Below are positions 39,586-49,631 of a stretch of 53,736 nucleotides of DNA, piece by piece (positions within the stretch are counted from its first letter, which is position 1; the number at the start of each line of letters is the position of its first letter). Under the pieces are notes generated by a model that had not been told where the DNA came from, ran no database searches, and saw only the letters and a list, made by a program, of their open reading frames with translations. The position numbers and the translations under genes were made by a program. This DNA is from an uncultured beta proteobacterium. GTDB lineage: Bacteria > Pseudomonadota > Gammaproteobacteria > Burkholderiales > Burkholderiaceae. Location of the stretch: contig CAIZRK010000005.1 of assembly GCA_903935355.1 (NCBI GenBank), forward strand, positions 1-53,736, written 5' to 3'.

Positions 39586-40370
39586 GAAATACGGTTAATA
39601 AGCCCTTACTCGTGTATGGCAGTGGCTTTCCAACTCTGCTGCATAAAGAAATTAAGCGTTTTTATAAGGTAGGATTTCAAACGGTTGCCGCCCCAGTGTT
39701 AACGGCCATTTTGTATTTAATGATTTTTGGGCATGTCCTAGAGGGCAAAGAAATATATGGCCGCTTAAGCTATACAGCTTTTTTAATCCCTGGTCTAGTG
39801 ATGATGAGCGTCTTGCAAAATGCCTTTGCTAATACCTCTTCCTCATTAATTCAGTCAAAAGTCACTGGTAATTTGGTATTTGTCTTGTTGGCGCCTTTTA
39901 GTCACTTGGAGTTTTATACTGCCTATGTATTGGCAGCCGTGTTTCGTGGAGTAGTAGTGGGTATGGGTGTTTTGGTATTTACAGCTTGGTATGCGCCACC
40001 CGCCTTTGAATACCCCCTTTGGATTTTGAGCTTTGCCTTTTTAGGTGCAGCTATCTTGGGAAGTATGGGCTTGATTGCTGGTATCTGGGCAGATAAATAT
40101 GATCAGTTAGCTGCTTTTCAGAATTTCATCATCATGCCCGCCACCATGCTATCTGGCGTATTCTATTCCATTCATTCCTTACCAGTGGCATGGCAAACAG
40201 TTTCTCATTTCAATCCTTTCTTTTACATGATTGATGGATTTCGTTATGGATTTTTTGGGGTATCTGATATGTCCCCTTGGACTAGCTTGGGGATCGTGAC
40301 ATGTTTTTTTGTACTAGTTTCTGTGGTCGCATTGCGCTTACTACAAAAAGGCTATAAGTTAAGAAACTAG
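39582..40370 (+). CDS. ABC-2 type transporter permease
   Basis: This membrane subunit starts with GTG at 39582, overlapping the stop of the ATPase gene. It has 262 residues with six hydrophobic segments of the ABC2_membrane type. The signature MPATMLSGVFYSIHSLPVAW lies near residue 185, and a NPFFYMIDGFRYGFFG motif follows. It resembles YadH of E. coli. Substrate unknown. Confidence 0.91.
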   Translation: MRNTVNKPLLVYGSGFPTLLHKEIKRFYKVGFQTVAAPVLTAILYLMIFGHVLEGKEIYGRLSYTAFLIPGLVMMSVLQNAFANTSSSLIQSKVTGNLVFVLLAPFSHLEFYTAYVLAAVFRGVVVGMGVLVFTAWYAPPAFEYPLWILSFAFLGAAILGSMGLIAGIWADKYDQLAAFQNFIIMPATMLSGVFYSIHSLPVAWQTVSHFNPFFYMIDGFRYGFFGVSDMSPWTSLGIVTCFFVLVSVVALRLLQKGYKLRN

Positions 40371-40439
40371 TTACCTATATAGTTATACCCCAATTCTGTA
40401 TTGAAGCATTCTTTATAAAATAGAAATTAGGAGATCGTG

Positions 40440-40688
40440 ATGTTGCCAACCCCTCAACAAATTGAAGGCTATATCGAGCAAGGCATTGCCTGCACCTATC
40501 TTAAAGTAGAGGGCGATGGACAGCATTTTTTTGCTACTATTGTGAGCCCTGAGTTTGAGGGTAAGCGCTTAATCCAGCGGCATCAATTGGTATACAGCGC
40601 TATGGGCGATCGGATGAAGGCTGAAGTGCATGCTTTATCAATTAAAGCGTTTACTCCACAAGAGTATGCACAAAATACCAATTCGTAA
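40440..40688 (+). CDS. ibaG: BolA family protein, IbaG-like
   Basis: BolA-type proteins bind monothiol glutaredoxins and iron-sulfur clusters. The start is ATG 40440, 6 nt after AGGAG at 40429-40433; a GTG just before it is too close. The 82-residue protein has the BolA fold motifs FFATIVSPEFEGKRLIQRHQ and HALSIKAFTPQEY, with the conserved His of the RHQ segment. The ibaG-murA order next to mla genes is the same as in E. coli, which supports IbaG. Confidence 0.88.
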   Translation: MLPTPQQIEGYIEQGIACTYLKVEGDGQHFFATIVSPEFEGKRLIQRHQLVYSAMGDRMKAEVHALSIKAFTPQEYAQNTNS

Positions 40689-40752
40689 GAATAAAAAATA
40701 GATAAACCTTAGACACAACTGTAGATACATCGCATTTAATTGGAATTGATTC

Positions 40753-42027
40753 ATGGATAAATTACGAATGGTAGGTGGTACACCACTAAAAGGTGAGGTG
40801 CTGATTGCTGGCGCTAAGAACGCTGCGCTGCCAATTCTTTGTGCTTGCTTATTAAGCGATCAGCCCATCACCTTGCGTAATGTTCCGGATTTGCAAGATG
40901 TGCGGACAATGCTCAAGCTTTTACAAGAAATTGGCGTGGTAGTAAGTTTTCCTGATGCCAATGATCGCCACCATTTAGTGCTTAATGCGGCCCATATTAA
41001 AAGTTCAGAAGCCACCTATGAGATGGTGAAAACCATGCGCGCTTCTATTTTGGTTCTTGGCCCATTACTAGCCAGAATGCATAGTGCCAAAGTCTCTTTA
41101 CCAGGCGGATGTGCGATTGGTGCTCGGCCAGTAGACCAGCACATCAAAGGTTTAAAAGCCATGGGTGCTACGATCAAGATTAAGAGCGGCTATATTCAAG
41201 CAACCACAAAATCCCCTACCGGTCGTTTGCAAGGCGCATCAATCCTCACAGACATGATTACGGTGACGGGTACCGAGAACTTATTAATGGCAGCCACCTT
41301 GGCTAGTGGTACGACTATTTTAGAAAACGCTGCGCGCGAGCCAGAAGTGGGCGACCTAGCAGAACTTCTAGTCAAAATGGGCGCCAAGATTACCGGTATC
41401 GGTAGTGACCGTTTAGTGATTGAGGGCGTAGAAAAGCTTCACAGCGCTGATCACTCCGTTATCGCTGACCGGATTGAAGCAGGTACATTCTTATGTGCTG
41501 TGGCCGCTGCTGGCGGAGAGATCTTGGTGAAGGACTGTCGCCCTGATACCTTGGATGCCGTTATCGTAAAACTAAAAGAAGTCGGCCTAGAAATGGAAGT
41601 AGGACCTGATTGGATTAGAGCTAGCATGAAGGGTAGGCCAAAGGCGGTGAGTTTTCGTACTTCTGAGTATCCGGCCTTCCCAACCGATATGCAGGCGCAA
41701 TTAATGGCCGTCAATGCCATTGCTAGCGGTAACTCTACCATTACAGAAACTATCTTTGAGAACCGTTTCATGCACGTCCAAGAATTAAACCGCCTTGGCG
41801 CTGATATCGCCATTGAGGGTAATACCGCGATTGCACAGGGCGTGGAGAAGCTTTCTGGGGCGATTGTGATGGCTACCGACCTTCGAGCATCAGCTAGTTT
41901 GGTGATTGCTGGCTTGGCTGCCCAAGGGGAGACTCAGGTTGATCGGATTTATCACTTAGACCGCGGGTATGACCGCATGGAACAAAAGTTGACCCTATTG
42001 GGAGCCAACATTGCCCGAATCAAGTAA
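40753..42027 (+). CDS. murA: UDP-N-acetylglucosamine 1-carboxyvinyltransferase
   Basis: MurA adds enolpyruvate to UDP-GlcNAc, the first committed step of peptidoglycan synthesis, and is the target of fosfomycin. The 424-residue protein has Lys22-Asn23 (AGAKNAALP), the catalytic Cys120 ([15 protein letters not shown]) and the conserved [16 protein letters not shown]. Cys at position 120 marks the fosfomycin-sensitive form. It is followed by hisG after 21 nt. Confidence 0.97.
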   Translation: MDKLRMVGGTPLKGEVLIAGAKNAALPILCACLLSDQPITLRNVPDLQDVRTMLKLLQEIGVVVSFPDANDRHHLVLNAAHIKSSEATYEMVKTMRASILVLGPLLARMHSAKVSLPGGCAIGARPVDQHIKGLKAMGATIKIKSGYIQATTKSPTGRLQGASILTDMITVTGTENLLMAATLASGTTILENAAREPEVGDLAELLVKMGAKITGIGSDRLVIEGVEKLHSADHSVIADRIEAGTFLCAVAAAGGEILVKDCRPDTLDAVIVKLKEVGLEMEVGPDWIRASMKGRPKAVSFRTSEYPAFPTDMQAQLMAVNAIASGNSTITETIFENRFMHVQELNRLGADIAIEGNTAIAQGVEKLSGAIVMATDLRASASLVIAGLAAQGETQVDRIYHLDRGYDRMEQKLTLLGANIARIK

Positions 42028-42048
42028 GCCTAGTAGATAATTGGTCTG

Positions 42049-42675
42049 ATGAAGTTAACTCTAGCCCTCTCAAAGGGGCGTATCTTCGAAGAAACGGCAC
42101 AGATCTTATCTAAGATCGGTATTGTGCCGCTCGAAGATCCTGAAAAGTCACGAAAACTGATTATTGAAACTTCCAATCCAGATGTCCGCTTAATTATTGT
42201 TCGTGCCTCTGATGTGCCTACTTATGTGCAATTTGGCGGTGCTGATTTTGGGGTGGCTGGCTTGGATGTTTTAATGGAAAACGGCACTGATGGTCTTTAT
42301 GTGCCTTTTGATTTGGATATCGCCAAATGCCGCATGTCTGTTGCAGTAAAAGAAGGCTTTGATTACGCCACAGCAGTAAAGCAGGGTTCTCGCTTACAAG
42401 TTGCCACAAAATACGTTAATTGCGCACGCGATCACTTTGCAAACAAAGGTGTGCACATTGATACGATTCATCTCTATGGTTCGATGGAGTTAGCCCCATT
42501 AGTGGGTTTGGCAGATGCGATCGTCGATTTGGTTTCTACTGGTAATACCTTGCGTGCCAATGGCTTGGTTGAAGTAGAGTCTATTGCCGACATTAGTGCC
42601 CGTTTAATAGTCAATCAAGCCTCGTATAAGCGTAAGCGTGCTCAGTTGCAGCCATTCTTTGAGTTGCTCAAGTAA
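42049..42675 (+). CDS. hisG: ATP phosphoribosyltransferase, short form
   Basis: HisG starts histidine synthesis from ATP and PRPP. At 208 residues this is the short form, which lacks the regulatory C-terminal domain and needs HisZ for activity. The PRPP loop [14 protein letters not shown] and the core [16 protein letters not shown] are intact. No hisZ is in the window. In relatives it lies elsewhere. No clear Shine-Dalgarno element precedes the ATG. Confidence 0.96.
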   Translation: MKLTLALSKGRIFEETAQILSKIGIVPLEDPEKSRKLIIETSNPDVRLIIVRASDVPTYVQFGGADFGVAGLDVLMENGTDGLYVPFDLDIAKCRMSVAVKEGFDYATAVKQGSRLQVATKYVNCARDHFANKGVHIDTIHLYGSMELAPLVGLADAIVDLVSTGNTLRANGLVEVESIADISARLIVNQASYKRKRAQLQPFFELLK

Positions 42676-42695
42676 TCAAGAAAAGACGAATTCGA

Positions 42696-44021
42696 ATGTC
42701 TTCTCTACAAATTAAAATCAAGCGCCTCAATAGCAAAGATGCGGGGTTTAAAGAAATCCTCTTATCTAGCCTTTCTTTGCCGATGGCAGATGATGAGGCG
42801 ATTGATGCTGCAGTAGTAAAAATTCTGGCGCAAGTCAAAAGTGAGGGTGATGCCGCTGTACTCTCCTTTACAAAGCAGTTTGATCGCTTAAATGTAGCTA
42901 GCGTCAGCGAGCTAGAGATTTCTCTTCAAGAGCTCGAGAGGGCCTATCAAGGTTTATCGACAGAGCAAAAAAATGCTCTGGATATTGCTGCACAAAGAAT
43001 ACGTGCGTATCACGAGAAGCAAAAGATTGAGGCTGGTTGCCACTCTTGGGAATATCAAGAAGCTGATGGCACACGTTTAGGTCAAAAAGTCACAGCCTTA
43101 GATCGTGTGGGAATTTATGTTCCTGGTGGCAAAGCGGCCTATCCCTCGTCTGTCTTAATGAACGCAATCCCTGCAAAGGTTGCTGGTGTGAAAGAAGTCA
43201 TCATGGTGGTGCCTACGCCTGATGGAGTACGTAATCCTTTGGTTCTTGCTGCCGCATGGCTGGCAGGAGTTGACCGGGTCTTTACAATTGGCGGTGCGCA
43301 AGCCGTTGGTGCCTTAGCCTACGGCACAAATACCATTCCATCAGTCGACAAAATTGTTGGTCCTGGTAATGCGTATGTAGCAGCGGCTAAACGCAGGGTA
43401 TTTGGAATTGTTGGCATCGATATGATTGCTGGCCCTTCAGAAATTTTGGTTCTTTGTGATGGTTCTAGCAACCCAGATTGGGTTGCGATGGATTTGTTCT
43501 CTCAAGCAGAGCACGATGAGTTGGCTCAGTCCATTTTGCTTTGCCAGAATGAGCAATTTATCGAACAAGTGCAAGCTAGTATTAGCAAGCTGCTGCCAGA
43601 GATGCCTAGAAAGAAAGTGATTGAGGCATCACTTACCAATCGCGCGTTATTGATTCAGGTAAAAGATATGGGCGAGGCTTGTGAGATTGCTAATGCGATT
43701 GCTGCTGAGCATTTAGAAATTTGTGCTACTGACGCGCGCAAGTGGGCCGAGTTAATTCGTCATGCGGGCGCTATTTTTATGGGTAACTACACCAGTGAGT
43801 CTCTGGGTGATTATTGCGCAGGCCCAAATCACGTCTTACCAACAGCGCGGACTGCGCGTTTTTCTTCGCCCTTAGGTGTGTATGACTTTATCAAGCGCTC
43901 GAGCATGATTGAAGTGAGTGAAGCGGGTGCTAAAACCTTAGGCGCTGTAGCTAGCACCTTAGCGCATGGTGAGGGATTGCAAGCCCATGCCCGCGCAGCT
44001 GAGATGCGACTCAAGAAATAA
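42696..44021 (+). CDS. hisD: Histidinol dehydrogenase
   Basis: HisD does the last two oxidations to histidine, using NAD and zinc. It is 441 residues. Motifs include [32 protein letters not shown], the catalytic [12 protein letters not shown] and a zinc-site AEHLEI. The stop TAA (44019-44021) abuts the stop of hisC, which lies on the other strand, with no base between them. Confidence 0.97.
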   Translation: MSSLQIKIKRLNSKDAGFKEILLSSLSLPMADDEAIDAAVVKILAQVKSEGDAAVLSFTKQFDRLNVASVSELEISLQELERAYQGLSTEQKNALDIAAQRIRAYHEKQKIEAGCHSWEYQEADGTRLGQKVTALDRVGIYVPGGKAAYPSSVLMNAIPAKVAGVKEVIMVVPTPDGVRNPLVLAAAWLAGVDRVFTIGGAQAVGALAYGTNTIPSVDKIVGPGNAYVAAAKRRVFGIVGIDMIAGPSEILVLCDGSSNPDWVAMDLFSQAEHDELAQSILLCQNEQFIEQVQASISKLLPEMPRKKVIEASLTNRALLIQVKDMGEACEIANAIAAEHLEICATDARKWAELIRHAGAIFMGNYTSESLGDYCAGPNHVLPTARTARFSSPLGVYDFIKRSSMIEVSEAGAKTLGAVASTLAHGEGLQAHARAAEMRLKK

Positions 44022-45095
44022 TTAAAACGCCGCTAAGATTTCTTTAAGTGCGGCCAGCAATTCATCGCTTTGTGCATCTGTGCCAATGGTGATGCGTAGA
44101 TATTCCTCAATAAGTGCTGATTTGAAATGACGCACGATAATGCCGCGATCCCGCAAGGCTTGATATAACTTTGCACCTGCATGTTTTGGATGGCGTGTAA
44201 AAATAAAATTGGCTGTTGACGGCAAAGTATCAAATCCCATTGAGGCCAGCTCTTTTACAAGACGCTCACGAGTTTGAATTACCTTTTTCGCCGTAGATTC
44301 CAAATGGGCTTGATCTTGTATTGAGGCAATCGCCCCAGCTTGGGCTAAGCGTCCAAGCGGGTAGGAGTTAAAGCTGTTCTTTACTCGTTCTAGGCCCTCG
44401 ATCAGTGAGGGATGTCCCACTGCAAAACCAACGCGAAGGCCGGCCAGTGCCCTCGATTTAGAGAGGGTGTGGACCACTAGAAGATTTTCTGGGCAAGCAC
44501 TTCCGCGAAGAAGTGGAATGCAGGACTCAGTTCCATAGTCCACATACGCCTCATCAATCACCACTACTGAATCAATATTAGTTTTTAGTAAGGCTTCAAT
44601 CTGGCTACGAGCGATAGATCTGCCGGTAGGCGCATTGGGATTGGGGAAAATGATCCCGCCATTGGGGGTTTTAAAGTCATTCACCTGGATCTCAAAATTT
44701 GACCCGAGCGGGATGGTTTTGTAGTCAATTCCAAATAACTTGCAGTACACAGGATAAAAGCTATAGGTAATATCCGGAAATTGAACTGGCTTGGCTTGTT
44801 TAAGGAGGCCTAAAAAGACGTGGGCTAGGACCTCGTCGGAACCATTTCCTAAAAACACCTGTTTTGGGTCTAGGCCGTGCAAATTGGCAATGGCTTTTTT
44901 AAGGAACACTCCTTCGGGGTCTGGATAGAGCCTTAAATCATCATTATTTTGCTGGCTAATGGCTGCTAGCGCCTTGGGCGATGGGCCGTAAGGGCTTTCA
45001 TTGGTATTGAGTTTGACCAGCCGAGCCATTTGCGGCTGCTCCCCAGGAACGTAAGGGGTGAGGGTCTGAACAACGGGGCTCCAAAAGCGGCTCAT
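44022..45095 (-). CDS. hisC: Histidinol-phosphate aminotransferase
   Basis: HisC converts imidazole-acetol phosphate to histidinol phosphate with pyridoxal phosphate. The 357-residue fold-type I protein has the cofactor contacts GNGSDE (83-88) and NPNAPTGR (152-159), the Asp in [10 protein letters not shown] and the PLP lysine Lys213 ([11 protein letters not shown]). It is on the minus strand between hisD and hisB, both on plus. It therefore needs its own promoter, in the gap with hisB. Confidence 0.95.
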   Translation of the reverse strand: MSRFWSPVVQTLTPYVPGEQPQMARLVKLNTNESPYGPSPKALAAISQQNNDDLRLYPDPEGVFLKKAIANLHGLDPKQVFLGNGSDEVLAHVFLGLLKQAKPVQFPDITYSFYPVYCKLFGIDYKTIPLGSNFEIQVNDFKTPNGGIIFPNPNAPTGRSIARSQIEALLKTNIDSVVVIDEAYVDYGTESCIPLLRGSACPENLLVVHTLSKSRALAGLRVGFAVGHPSLIEGLERVKNSFNSYPLGRLAQAGAIASIQDQAHLESTAKKVIQTRERLVKELASMGFDTLPSTANFIFTRHPKHAGAKLYQALRDRGIIVRHFKSALIEEYLRITIGTDAQSDELLAALKEILAAF

Positions 45096-45209
45096 GGGGT
45101 ACTTTGGTCAAAAATCAGCAAAAAGTAAAATAAACGCAGACAAGCAAGCATAGTGAAATCAATCCAGCCAAGCAAACTCAGTATTTATATCGGCACTAGG
45201 GATGATATT

Positions 45210-45248
45210 ATGAAACTTGGATCAACCCTTCGCCTCGCGGCGCAATGA
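45210..45248 (+). other. Possible 12-codon leader frame before hisB
   Basis: ATG 45210 opens 12 codons (MKLGSTLRLAAQ) ending TGA at 45246-45248, three bases before the hisB ATG. AGGGA at 45198-45202 is a good ribosome binding site for it, 7 nt away, while hisB itself has none. It could couple ribosomes into hisB. It contains no His codon, so it is not a classic attenuator peptide. Confidence 0.35.
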
Positions 45249-45251
45249 AGC

Positions 45252-45839
45252 ATGCGGCAAGCCGACGTAACCCGAAACACTTCGGAAACTAAAATTCAAA
45301 TTACCATCAATTTAGATGGCACAGGTAAGGCTGAGCTTGCCACAGGCGTTCCCTTCTTAGATCATATGCTTGATCAAATTGCCCGACACGGCATGATCGA
45401 CTTAAAAGTAGTTGCCAACGGGGATACCCATATTGACGATCACCATACCGTTGAAGACGTGGGCATTACCTTGGGTCAAGCATTTGCCAAGGCAGTGGGC
45501 GCTAAAGCGGGCATTACCCGCTATGGCCACTCCTATGTGCCGTTAGACGAAACCCTATCGCGTGTCGTGATCGACTTTTCTGGCCGTCCAGGTTTGGAAT
45601 TTAACGTACCCTTCACCCGAGCACGGGTAGGTGATTTTGATGTGGATCTGAGTATCGAGTTCTTCCGCGGCTTTGTAAACCATGCTGGCGTAACGTTACA
45701 TATCGATAATTTAAGAGGCATTAATGCCCACCATCAGATTGAAACGGTGTTCAAGGCCTTTGGCCGTGCTTTGCGCATGGCTTTGGAAATTGACCCGCGT
45801 GCATCTGGTGTTGTTCCTTCTACTAAGGGCAGCCTCTAA
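45252..45839 (+). CDS. hisB: Imidazoleglycerol-phosphate dehydratase
   Basis: HisB dehydrates imidazoleglycerol phosphate. This is the monofunctional form of 195 residues. Metal-binding motifs are [27 protein letters not shown] and [17 protein letters not shown]. No ribosome binding site is seen before ATG 45252; see the short frame just upstream. The 156-bp gap to hisC should hold divergent promoters. Confidence 0.96.
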   Translation: MRQADVTRNTSETKIQITINLDGTGKAELATGVPFLDHMLDQIARHGMIDLKVVANGDTHIDDHHTVEDVGITLGQAFAKAVGAKAGITRYGHSYVPLDETLSRVVIDFSGRPGLEFNVPFTRARVGDFDVDLSIEFFRGFVNHAGVTLHIDNLRGINAHHQIETVFKAFGRALRMALEIDPRASGVVPSTKGSL

Positions 45840-45910
45840 TCTAAAAACTGCTATTACTCAGTTCAAGACTGCCAAAGAAATCCAGAAAACATAGGTACAT
45901 AGGTAAACAG

Positions 45911-46573
45911 TTGGCGCAAACAATTGCGATCGTAGATTACGGAATGGGTAACCTGCGTTCCGTCTATCAAGCTTTTCATCATGTTGCGCCTGATGCCAAT
46001 GTAGTAATTGCACACACCCCAGAAGAAATCATTTGCGCGGAGCGCGTGGTACTTCCAGGTCAGGGCGCTATGCCCGATTGCATGAAGCACCTAGAAGAGT
46101 CGGGGCTACTTACAGCATTGCTAGATGCTGCAAAAAACAAGCCGCTCTTGGGGGTTTGTGTGGGCGAACAAATGCTATTTGATCAAAGTGCTGAAGTACG
46201 CTCTGATGCTCAATCACAGTGGACCTCTTGCTTGGGTTTAATCCCGGGTGAAGTAAGGCGTTTTGAGTTGGCTGGCAAATTACAGCCAGACGGCTCTGCT
46301 TACAAAGTTCCTCATATGGGTTGGAACCAAGTACGCCAAGATCAAGGGCACCCACTTTGGTACGGGATACCTGATTTAACTAGCTTTTACTTTGTGCATA
46401 GCTACTACGTGGTTCCACAGCGCAAGGAGGATATTACGGGCTCTACTGAGTATGGCGGCTGGTTTACCTCTGCTGTTGCAAGGGATAATATTTTTGCGAC
46501 ACAATTTCATCCAGAAAAAAGTGCAGAATATGGTTTACAGCTTTACAAAAACTTTGTTTCTTGGCAACCTTAA
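45911..46573 (+). CDS. hisH: Imidazole glycerol phosphate synthase, glutaminase subunit
   Basis: HisH supplies ammonia to HisF from glutamine. The start is TTG at 45911 ([17 protein letters not shown]), with AGG at 45901-45903. It has 220 residues. The catalytic Cys83 lies in [10 protein letters not shown], with Glu in place of the more common Met/Leu two residues later; the His-Glu pair is in [14 protein letters not shown] may lower its expression. Confidence 0.95.
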   Translation: MAQTIAIVDYGMGNLRSVYQAFHHVAPDANVVIAHTPEEIICAERVVLPGQGAMPDCMKHLEESGLLTALLDAAKNKPLLGVCVGEQMLFDQSAEVRSDAQSQWTSCLGLIPGEVRRFELAGKLQPDGSAYKVPHMGWNQVRQDQGHPLWYGIPDLTSFYFVHSYYVVPQRKEDITGSTEYGGWFTSAVARDNIFATQFHPEKSAEYGLQLYKNFVSWQP

Positions 46574-46593
46574 TCACTCTCTAATGTACTGCT

Positions 46594-47355
46594 ATGCTGC
46601 TGATTCCTGCGATTGACTTAAAAGACGGCCACTGTGTTCGACTAGAGCAAGGTGATATGAATAGAGCTACGGTTTTTTCTGAGGACCCTGGTGCAATGGC
46701 GGCGCACTGGATAAGCAAGGGTGCGCGTCGATTGCACTTGGTGGATCTGAATGGTGCATTTGCTGGCAAGCTCAAAAATGAATCCGCGATCAAAGCCATT
46801 CTGAAAGCCGTTGGTGATGAGATCCCTGTTCAGCTTGGCGGGGGCATCCGTGATTTAGATACGATCGAGCGATTACTGGATGATGGTATTAGCACAGTCA
46901 TTATTGGTACTGCTGCGGTAAAGAGTCCCGGGTTTGTGCAAGATGCTTGTACCGCATTTCCGGGACATATCATGGTGGGTTTGGATGCTCGTGATGGCAA
47001 GGTGGCAACCGATGGCTGGAGCAAGATTACTGGCCATGAAGTGATTGACCTCGCCCAGAAATTTGAAGACTGGGGGGTTGAGGCCATTATCTATACCGAC
47101 ATTGGACGCGATGGCATGCTCAAGGGCGTCAATATGGAGGCGACGATTAAGCTAGCGCAGGCTATCCGCATTCCGGTGATTGCTAGTGGTGGTTTATCTA
47201 GTAATCAAGATATTAAGGCCCTGTGTGAAGCAGAGGCTGAAGGCATTATGGGTGTGATTGCAGGGCGCTCCATTTATGCTGGTGATCTTGATCTGACTGC
47301 TGCGCAACAGTATGCCGATGAGCTGACTTTGAAGTACGCCCAGAAATTTATTTAA
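46594..47355 (+). CDS. hisA: Phosphoribosylformimino-AICAR phosphate isomerase
   Basis: HisA opens the ribose of ProFAR to PRFAR in histidine synthesis. It is a 253-residue TIM barrel. Catalytic Asp8 ([10 protein letters not shown]) and the Asp in [13 protein letters not shown] are present, with the phosphate loops VQLGGGIRD and VIASGGLSS. It follows hisH by 20 nt without a clear Shine-Dalgarno element and shares the barrel fold with hisF next door. Confidence 0.97.
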   Translation: MLLIPAIDLKDGHCVRLEQGDMNRATVFSEDPGAMAAHWISKGARRLHLVDLNGAFAGKLKNESAIKAILKAVGDEIPVQLGGGIRDLDTIERLLDDGISTVIIGTAAVKSPGFVQDACTAFPGHIMVGLDARDGKVATDGWSKITGHEVIDLAQKFEDWGVEAIIYTDIGRDGMLKGVNMEATIKLAQAIRIPVIASGGLSSNQDIKALCEAEAEGIMGVIAGRSIYAGDLDLTAAQQYADELTLKYAQKFI

Positions 47356-47377
47356 TGCTAGTTCGAGTCTTAATCGC

Positions 47378-48136
47378 ATGCTAACTAAACGAATTATTCC
47401 TTGCCTTGACGTCACAGCAGGGCGCGTTGTTAAAGGCGTGAATTTTGTGGGTTTACGTGATGCGGGCGATCCAGTAGAGATTGCCAAGCGCTATGACACA
47501 CAAGGCGCCGATGAATTAACTTTTCTAGATATCACCGCTACCTCGGATGGCCGCGATCTCATTTTGCACATCATTGAAGATGTGGCTTCCCAAGTATTTA
47601 TTCCTTTAACAGTTGGTGGTGGAGTTCGTGCAGTTGCTGATGTGCGGCGTTTGCTCAATGCTGGCGCAGATAAAGTCAGCATGAACTCCTCTGCTGTTGC
47701 TAATCCAGACTTGGTATCTGATGCTAGTGCTTATTATGGTTCTCAGTGCATCGTAGTTGCGATAGATGCAAAAAAGACTGAAGCGGGCAATTGGGAGGTA
47801 TTTACCCATGGCGGCAGAACTGCGACTGGCATGGATGTGGTGACTTGGGCATCTGAAGTAGCTAAACGTGGTGCCGGTGAAATCCTCCTCACGAGTATGA
47901 ATCGCGATGGCAGTAAAGATGGTTTTGACTTAGAGTTAACTGCAGCCGTTAGCGATGCAGTGAGTGTTCCGGTGATTGCGTCTGGAGGAGTGGGTAATTT
48001 GCAGCACTTAGTGGACGGCATTACCAAAGGCCATGCTGATGCAGTCCTGGCAGCAAGTATTTTTCACTATGGTGAATTTACTGTTGGCCAAGCAAAAGAA
48101 TATATGGCGAGTCAGGGAATTCCGGTTCGGATTTAA
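47378..48136 (+). CDS. hisF: Imidazole glycerol phosphate synthase, cyclase subunit
   Basis: HisF uses ammonia from HisH to form imidazoleglycerol phosphate and AICAR. It is 252 residues. The catalytic Asp11 lies in [15 protein letters not shown]; the loops [10 protein letters not shown] and [10 protein letters not shown] bind phosphate; [15 protein letters not shown] is the family motif. The stop is followed by hairpin-forming sequence and then a broken toxin gene, in the same reading frame. Confidence 0.97.
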   Translation: MLTKRIIPCLDVTAGRVVKGVNFVGLRDAGDPVEIAKRYDTQGADELTFLDITATSDGRDLILHIIEDVASQVFIPLTVGGGVRAVADVRRLLNAGADKVSMNSSAVANPDLVSDASAYYGSQCIVVAIDAKKTEAGNWEVFTHGGRTATGMDVVTWASEVAKRGAGEILLTSMNRDGSKDGFDLELTAAVSDAVSVPVIASGGVGNLQHLVDGITKGHADAVLAASIFHYGEFTVGQAKEYMASQGIPVRI

Positions 48137-48137
48137 G

Positions 48138-48167
48138 CGCCCTGCACGCTACTCCAAGGGCGTAGCG
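48138..48167 (+). terminator. Alternative hairpins after hisF
   Basis: CGCCCT 48138-48143 can pair with AGGGCG 48157-48162, or CGCTAC 48147-48152 with GTAGCG 48162-48167; the two exclude each other. ATTTTCT follows. Either could end or slow transcription after hisF. Weak evidence. Confidence 0.3.
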
Positions 48168-48391
48168 CACATTTTCTAGAAATTATTAGGGAAATGAATA
48201 TTGCAACTGAATCCATCGCTCAAGATGTTTCTTTTGGATCAGTCCTTCATCTGGCAAGAATGTATCAGTTAAGCTCCTATGATGCGTCATATTTAGAGCT
48301 TGCAATGCGATATTCAATACCTTTGGCAACCCTAGACAAGGATCTCATTGGCGCTATGAAAAAGGTGGGCGTGTCGCGGTTCACGTTCTAG
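48161..48391 (+). pseudogene. Remnant of a PIN-domain (VapC-like) toxin gene
   Basis: The C-terminal half of a PIN nuclease remains, with the motifs LSSYDASYLELAMRYSIPL and ATLDKDLIGAMKKVGV and two of the acidic residues. The N-terminal half with its first catalytic Asp is missing. Likely homology (HFLEII) begins upstream of the first possible ATG (48194), in the same frame as hisF but beyond its stop. This points to a 5'-truncated gene rather than a short intact one. No antitoxin gene is attached. A 65-residue product from ATG 48194 is possible but would be inactive. Confidence 0.75.
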
Positions 48392-48473
48392 TTTTCATCA
48401 TTAGAGGACAACGAAGATTTGCCAATATCGATATCTAGGCTAAAGGGCCATTATTTCTGTCAAAATAAGACAA

Positions 48474-48869
48474 ATGTCAGATAAAACAACAAATACAAAC
48501 CCAGAAGATGCCGCCCTACTGGAGGCGGTCGCTTGGAATGGGCAAGGCTTGGTTCCTGTTATAACCCAAGAGGCGGTCAGCAAGGATGTTTTGATGATGG
48601 CTTGGATGAACCGCGATGCACTTTTGGAAACCTTGCGTCTTGGCGAAGCCGTGTATTGGACCCGCTCACGTCAAAAGCTCTGGCATAAGGGTGAAGAATC
48701 AGGCCATATTCAAAAAGTGAAAGAAATCCGCCTCGATTGCGATGGCGACACAATTTTGCTCATAGTTGATCAAAAAGACGGTATTGCTTGCCATACTGGT
48801 GAACATAGTTGCTTCTTTCAGGAGTGGGATCCAATCAGTTCAAATTGGCGAAAAATCAGCAAGATCTGA
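48474..48869 (+). CDS. hisI: Phosphoribosyl-AMP cyclohydrolase
   Basis: HisI opens the purine ring of PR-AMP, using zinc and magnesium. It is 131 residues. Motifs are [34 protein letters not shown] and the metal site [10 protein letters not shown] with [11 protein letters not shown]. HisE is a separate gene, and the two are split by a VapBC pair. No clear Shine-Dalgarno element precedes the ATG. Confidence 0.95.
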   Translation: MSDKTTNTNPEDAALLEAVAWNGQGLVPVITQEAVSKDVLMMAWMNRDALLETLRLGEAVYWTRSRQKLWHKGEESGHIQKVKEIRLDCDGDTILLIVDQKDGIACHTGEHSCFFQEWDPISSNWRKISKI

Positions 48870-48915
48870 CATCAATCTTTAGTTTTTAAGGTTTTCTTTA
48901 CACCCCGTTATGATT

Positions 48916-48942
48916 TAGAATGATATATACTTTGATATATAC
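48916..48942 (+). promoter_or_regulatory. Likely vapBC promoter and operator
   Basis: TAGAAT 48916-48921 could be a -10 box. Two exact copies of TGATATATAC follow (48921-48930 and 48933-48942), 12 bp apart and so on nearly the same DNA face. VapB dimers, with or without VapC, often bind such repeats to repress their own operon. The repeat is seen; binding is inferred. Confidence 0.5.
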
Positions 48943-48954
48943 CAAGGGGTTCGA

Positions 48955-49218
48955 ATGATGAGTCAAACAGCAAAAGTCTTTATGAACGGGCGGAGTCAGG
49001 CCATTCGCTTGCCTGCCGCGTTTCGTTTTGAGGAAAAAGAGGTGTTTATTCGGCGCGACACCAAAACCGGCGATTTAATTTTGTCTAGAAAGCCGGAAAA
49101 CTGGGATGATTTTTTTCTAGCCTTGAGGGGCGGGGGCGTTCCAGCAGACTTTTTGAGTCCAGAAGATCGAAATCAAGGTACGCAAAATCGCGATCCTTTT
49201 GCAGGAATCGATAAATAA
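48955..49218 (+). CDS. vapB: VapB-type antitoxin
   Basis: The 87-residue protein has an N-terminal SpoVT/AbrB DNA-binding fold ([20 protein letters not shown], with VFIRRD after it) and a C-terminal part that should neutralise VapC. Two ATG codons are possible (48955 or 48958); AAGGGG is at 48944-48949. Its stop overlaps the vapC start by one base, a typical toxin-antitoxin arrangement. Confidence 0.9.
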   Translation: MMSQTAKVFMNGRSQAIRLPAAFRFEEKEVFIRRDTKTGDLILSRKPENWDDFFLALRGGGVPADFLSPEDRNQGTQNRDPFAGIDK

Positions 49219-49613
49219 TGAGGTATATGCTCGATACTAATACGGTTAGTAGTTTCATGAAAGAAAACCCAAAAGTAAGCAAAAGAATCTCAAGCTTGTC
49301 TATGGATAAACTATGCTTATCTGTGATTTCTGAAGGTGAGCTTTTGTACGGTTTGGCTAAAAAACCAAATGCTCTCAATCTTCATAGAATAGTTCGAGAG
49401 TTTTTAAAGCGAGTTGACGTACTGGTCTGGGACAGCGATGTAGCTGAGTATTACGGTTCCTTAAGGGTGCAATTGGAGCTCTCAGGAAATGTAATGGGAT
49501 CCCTTGATATGCAAATTGCCGCACATGCTGCACAAGTTGGCGCTGTTCTAGTAACCAATGACCAAGCATTTAAAAAGGTTCATAAATTAAAGATAGAGGA
49601 CTGGACGATATAG
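49218..49613 (+). CDS. vapC: VapC-type PIN-domain toxin
   Basis: VapC toxins are RNases. This 131-residue protein resembles the group that cuts initiator tRNA (MLDTNTVS start, from memory of enteric VapC). The acidic PIN residues are present: Asp5 (MLDTN), Glu near 41 (VISEGELLYGL), Asp near 96 (GSLDMQIAAHA) and Asp near 114 (LVTNDQAF). The pair looks intact. It lies between hisI and hisE, which are adjacent in most relatives. Confidence 0.9.
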   Translation: MRYMLDTNTVSSFMKENPKVSKRISSLSMDKLCLSVISEGELLYGLAKKPNALNLHRIVREFLKRVDVLVWDSDVAEYYGSLRVQLELSGNVMGSLDMQIAAHAAQVGAVLVTNDQAFKKVHKLKIEDWTI

Positions 49614-49631
49614 TCTTAGTAGAACGCTTCA

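Noticed and set aside
42049..42675. hisG as a truncated gene
   Set aside because: The length and motifs fit the known short form that works with HisZ.
46392..46616. A 74-residue plus-strand frame within hisH and the hisH-hisA gap
   Set aside because: It is out of frame with hisH, which is intact and well recognised.
48921..48942. The TGATATATAC pair as a CRISPR-like repeat
   Set aside because: Only two copies with a 2-bp spacer, directly in front of vapB; an operator is the better reading.
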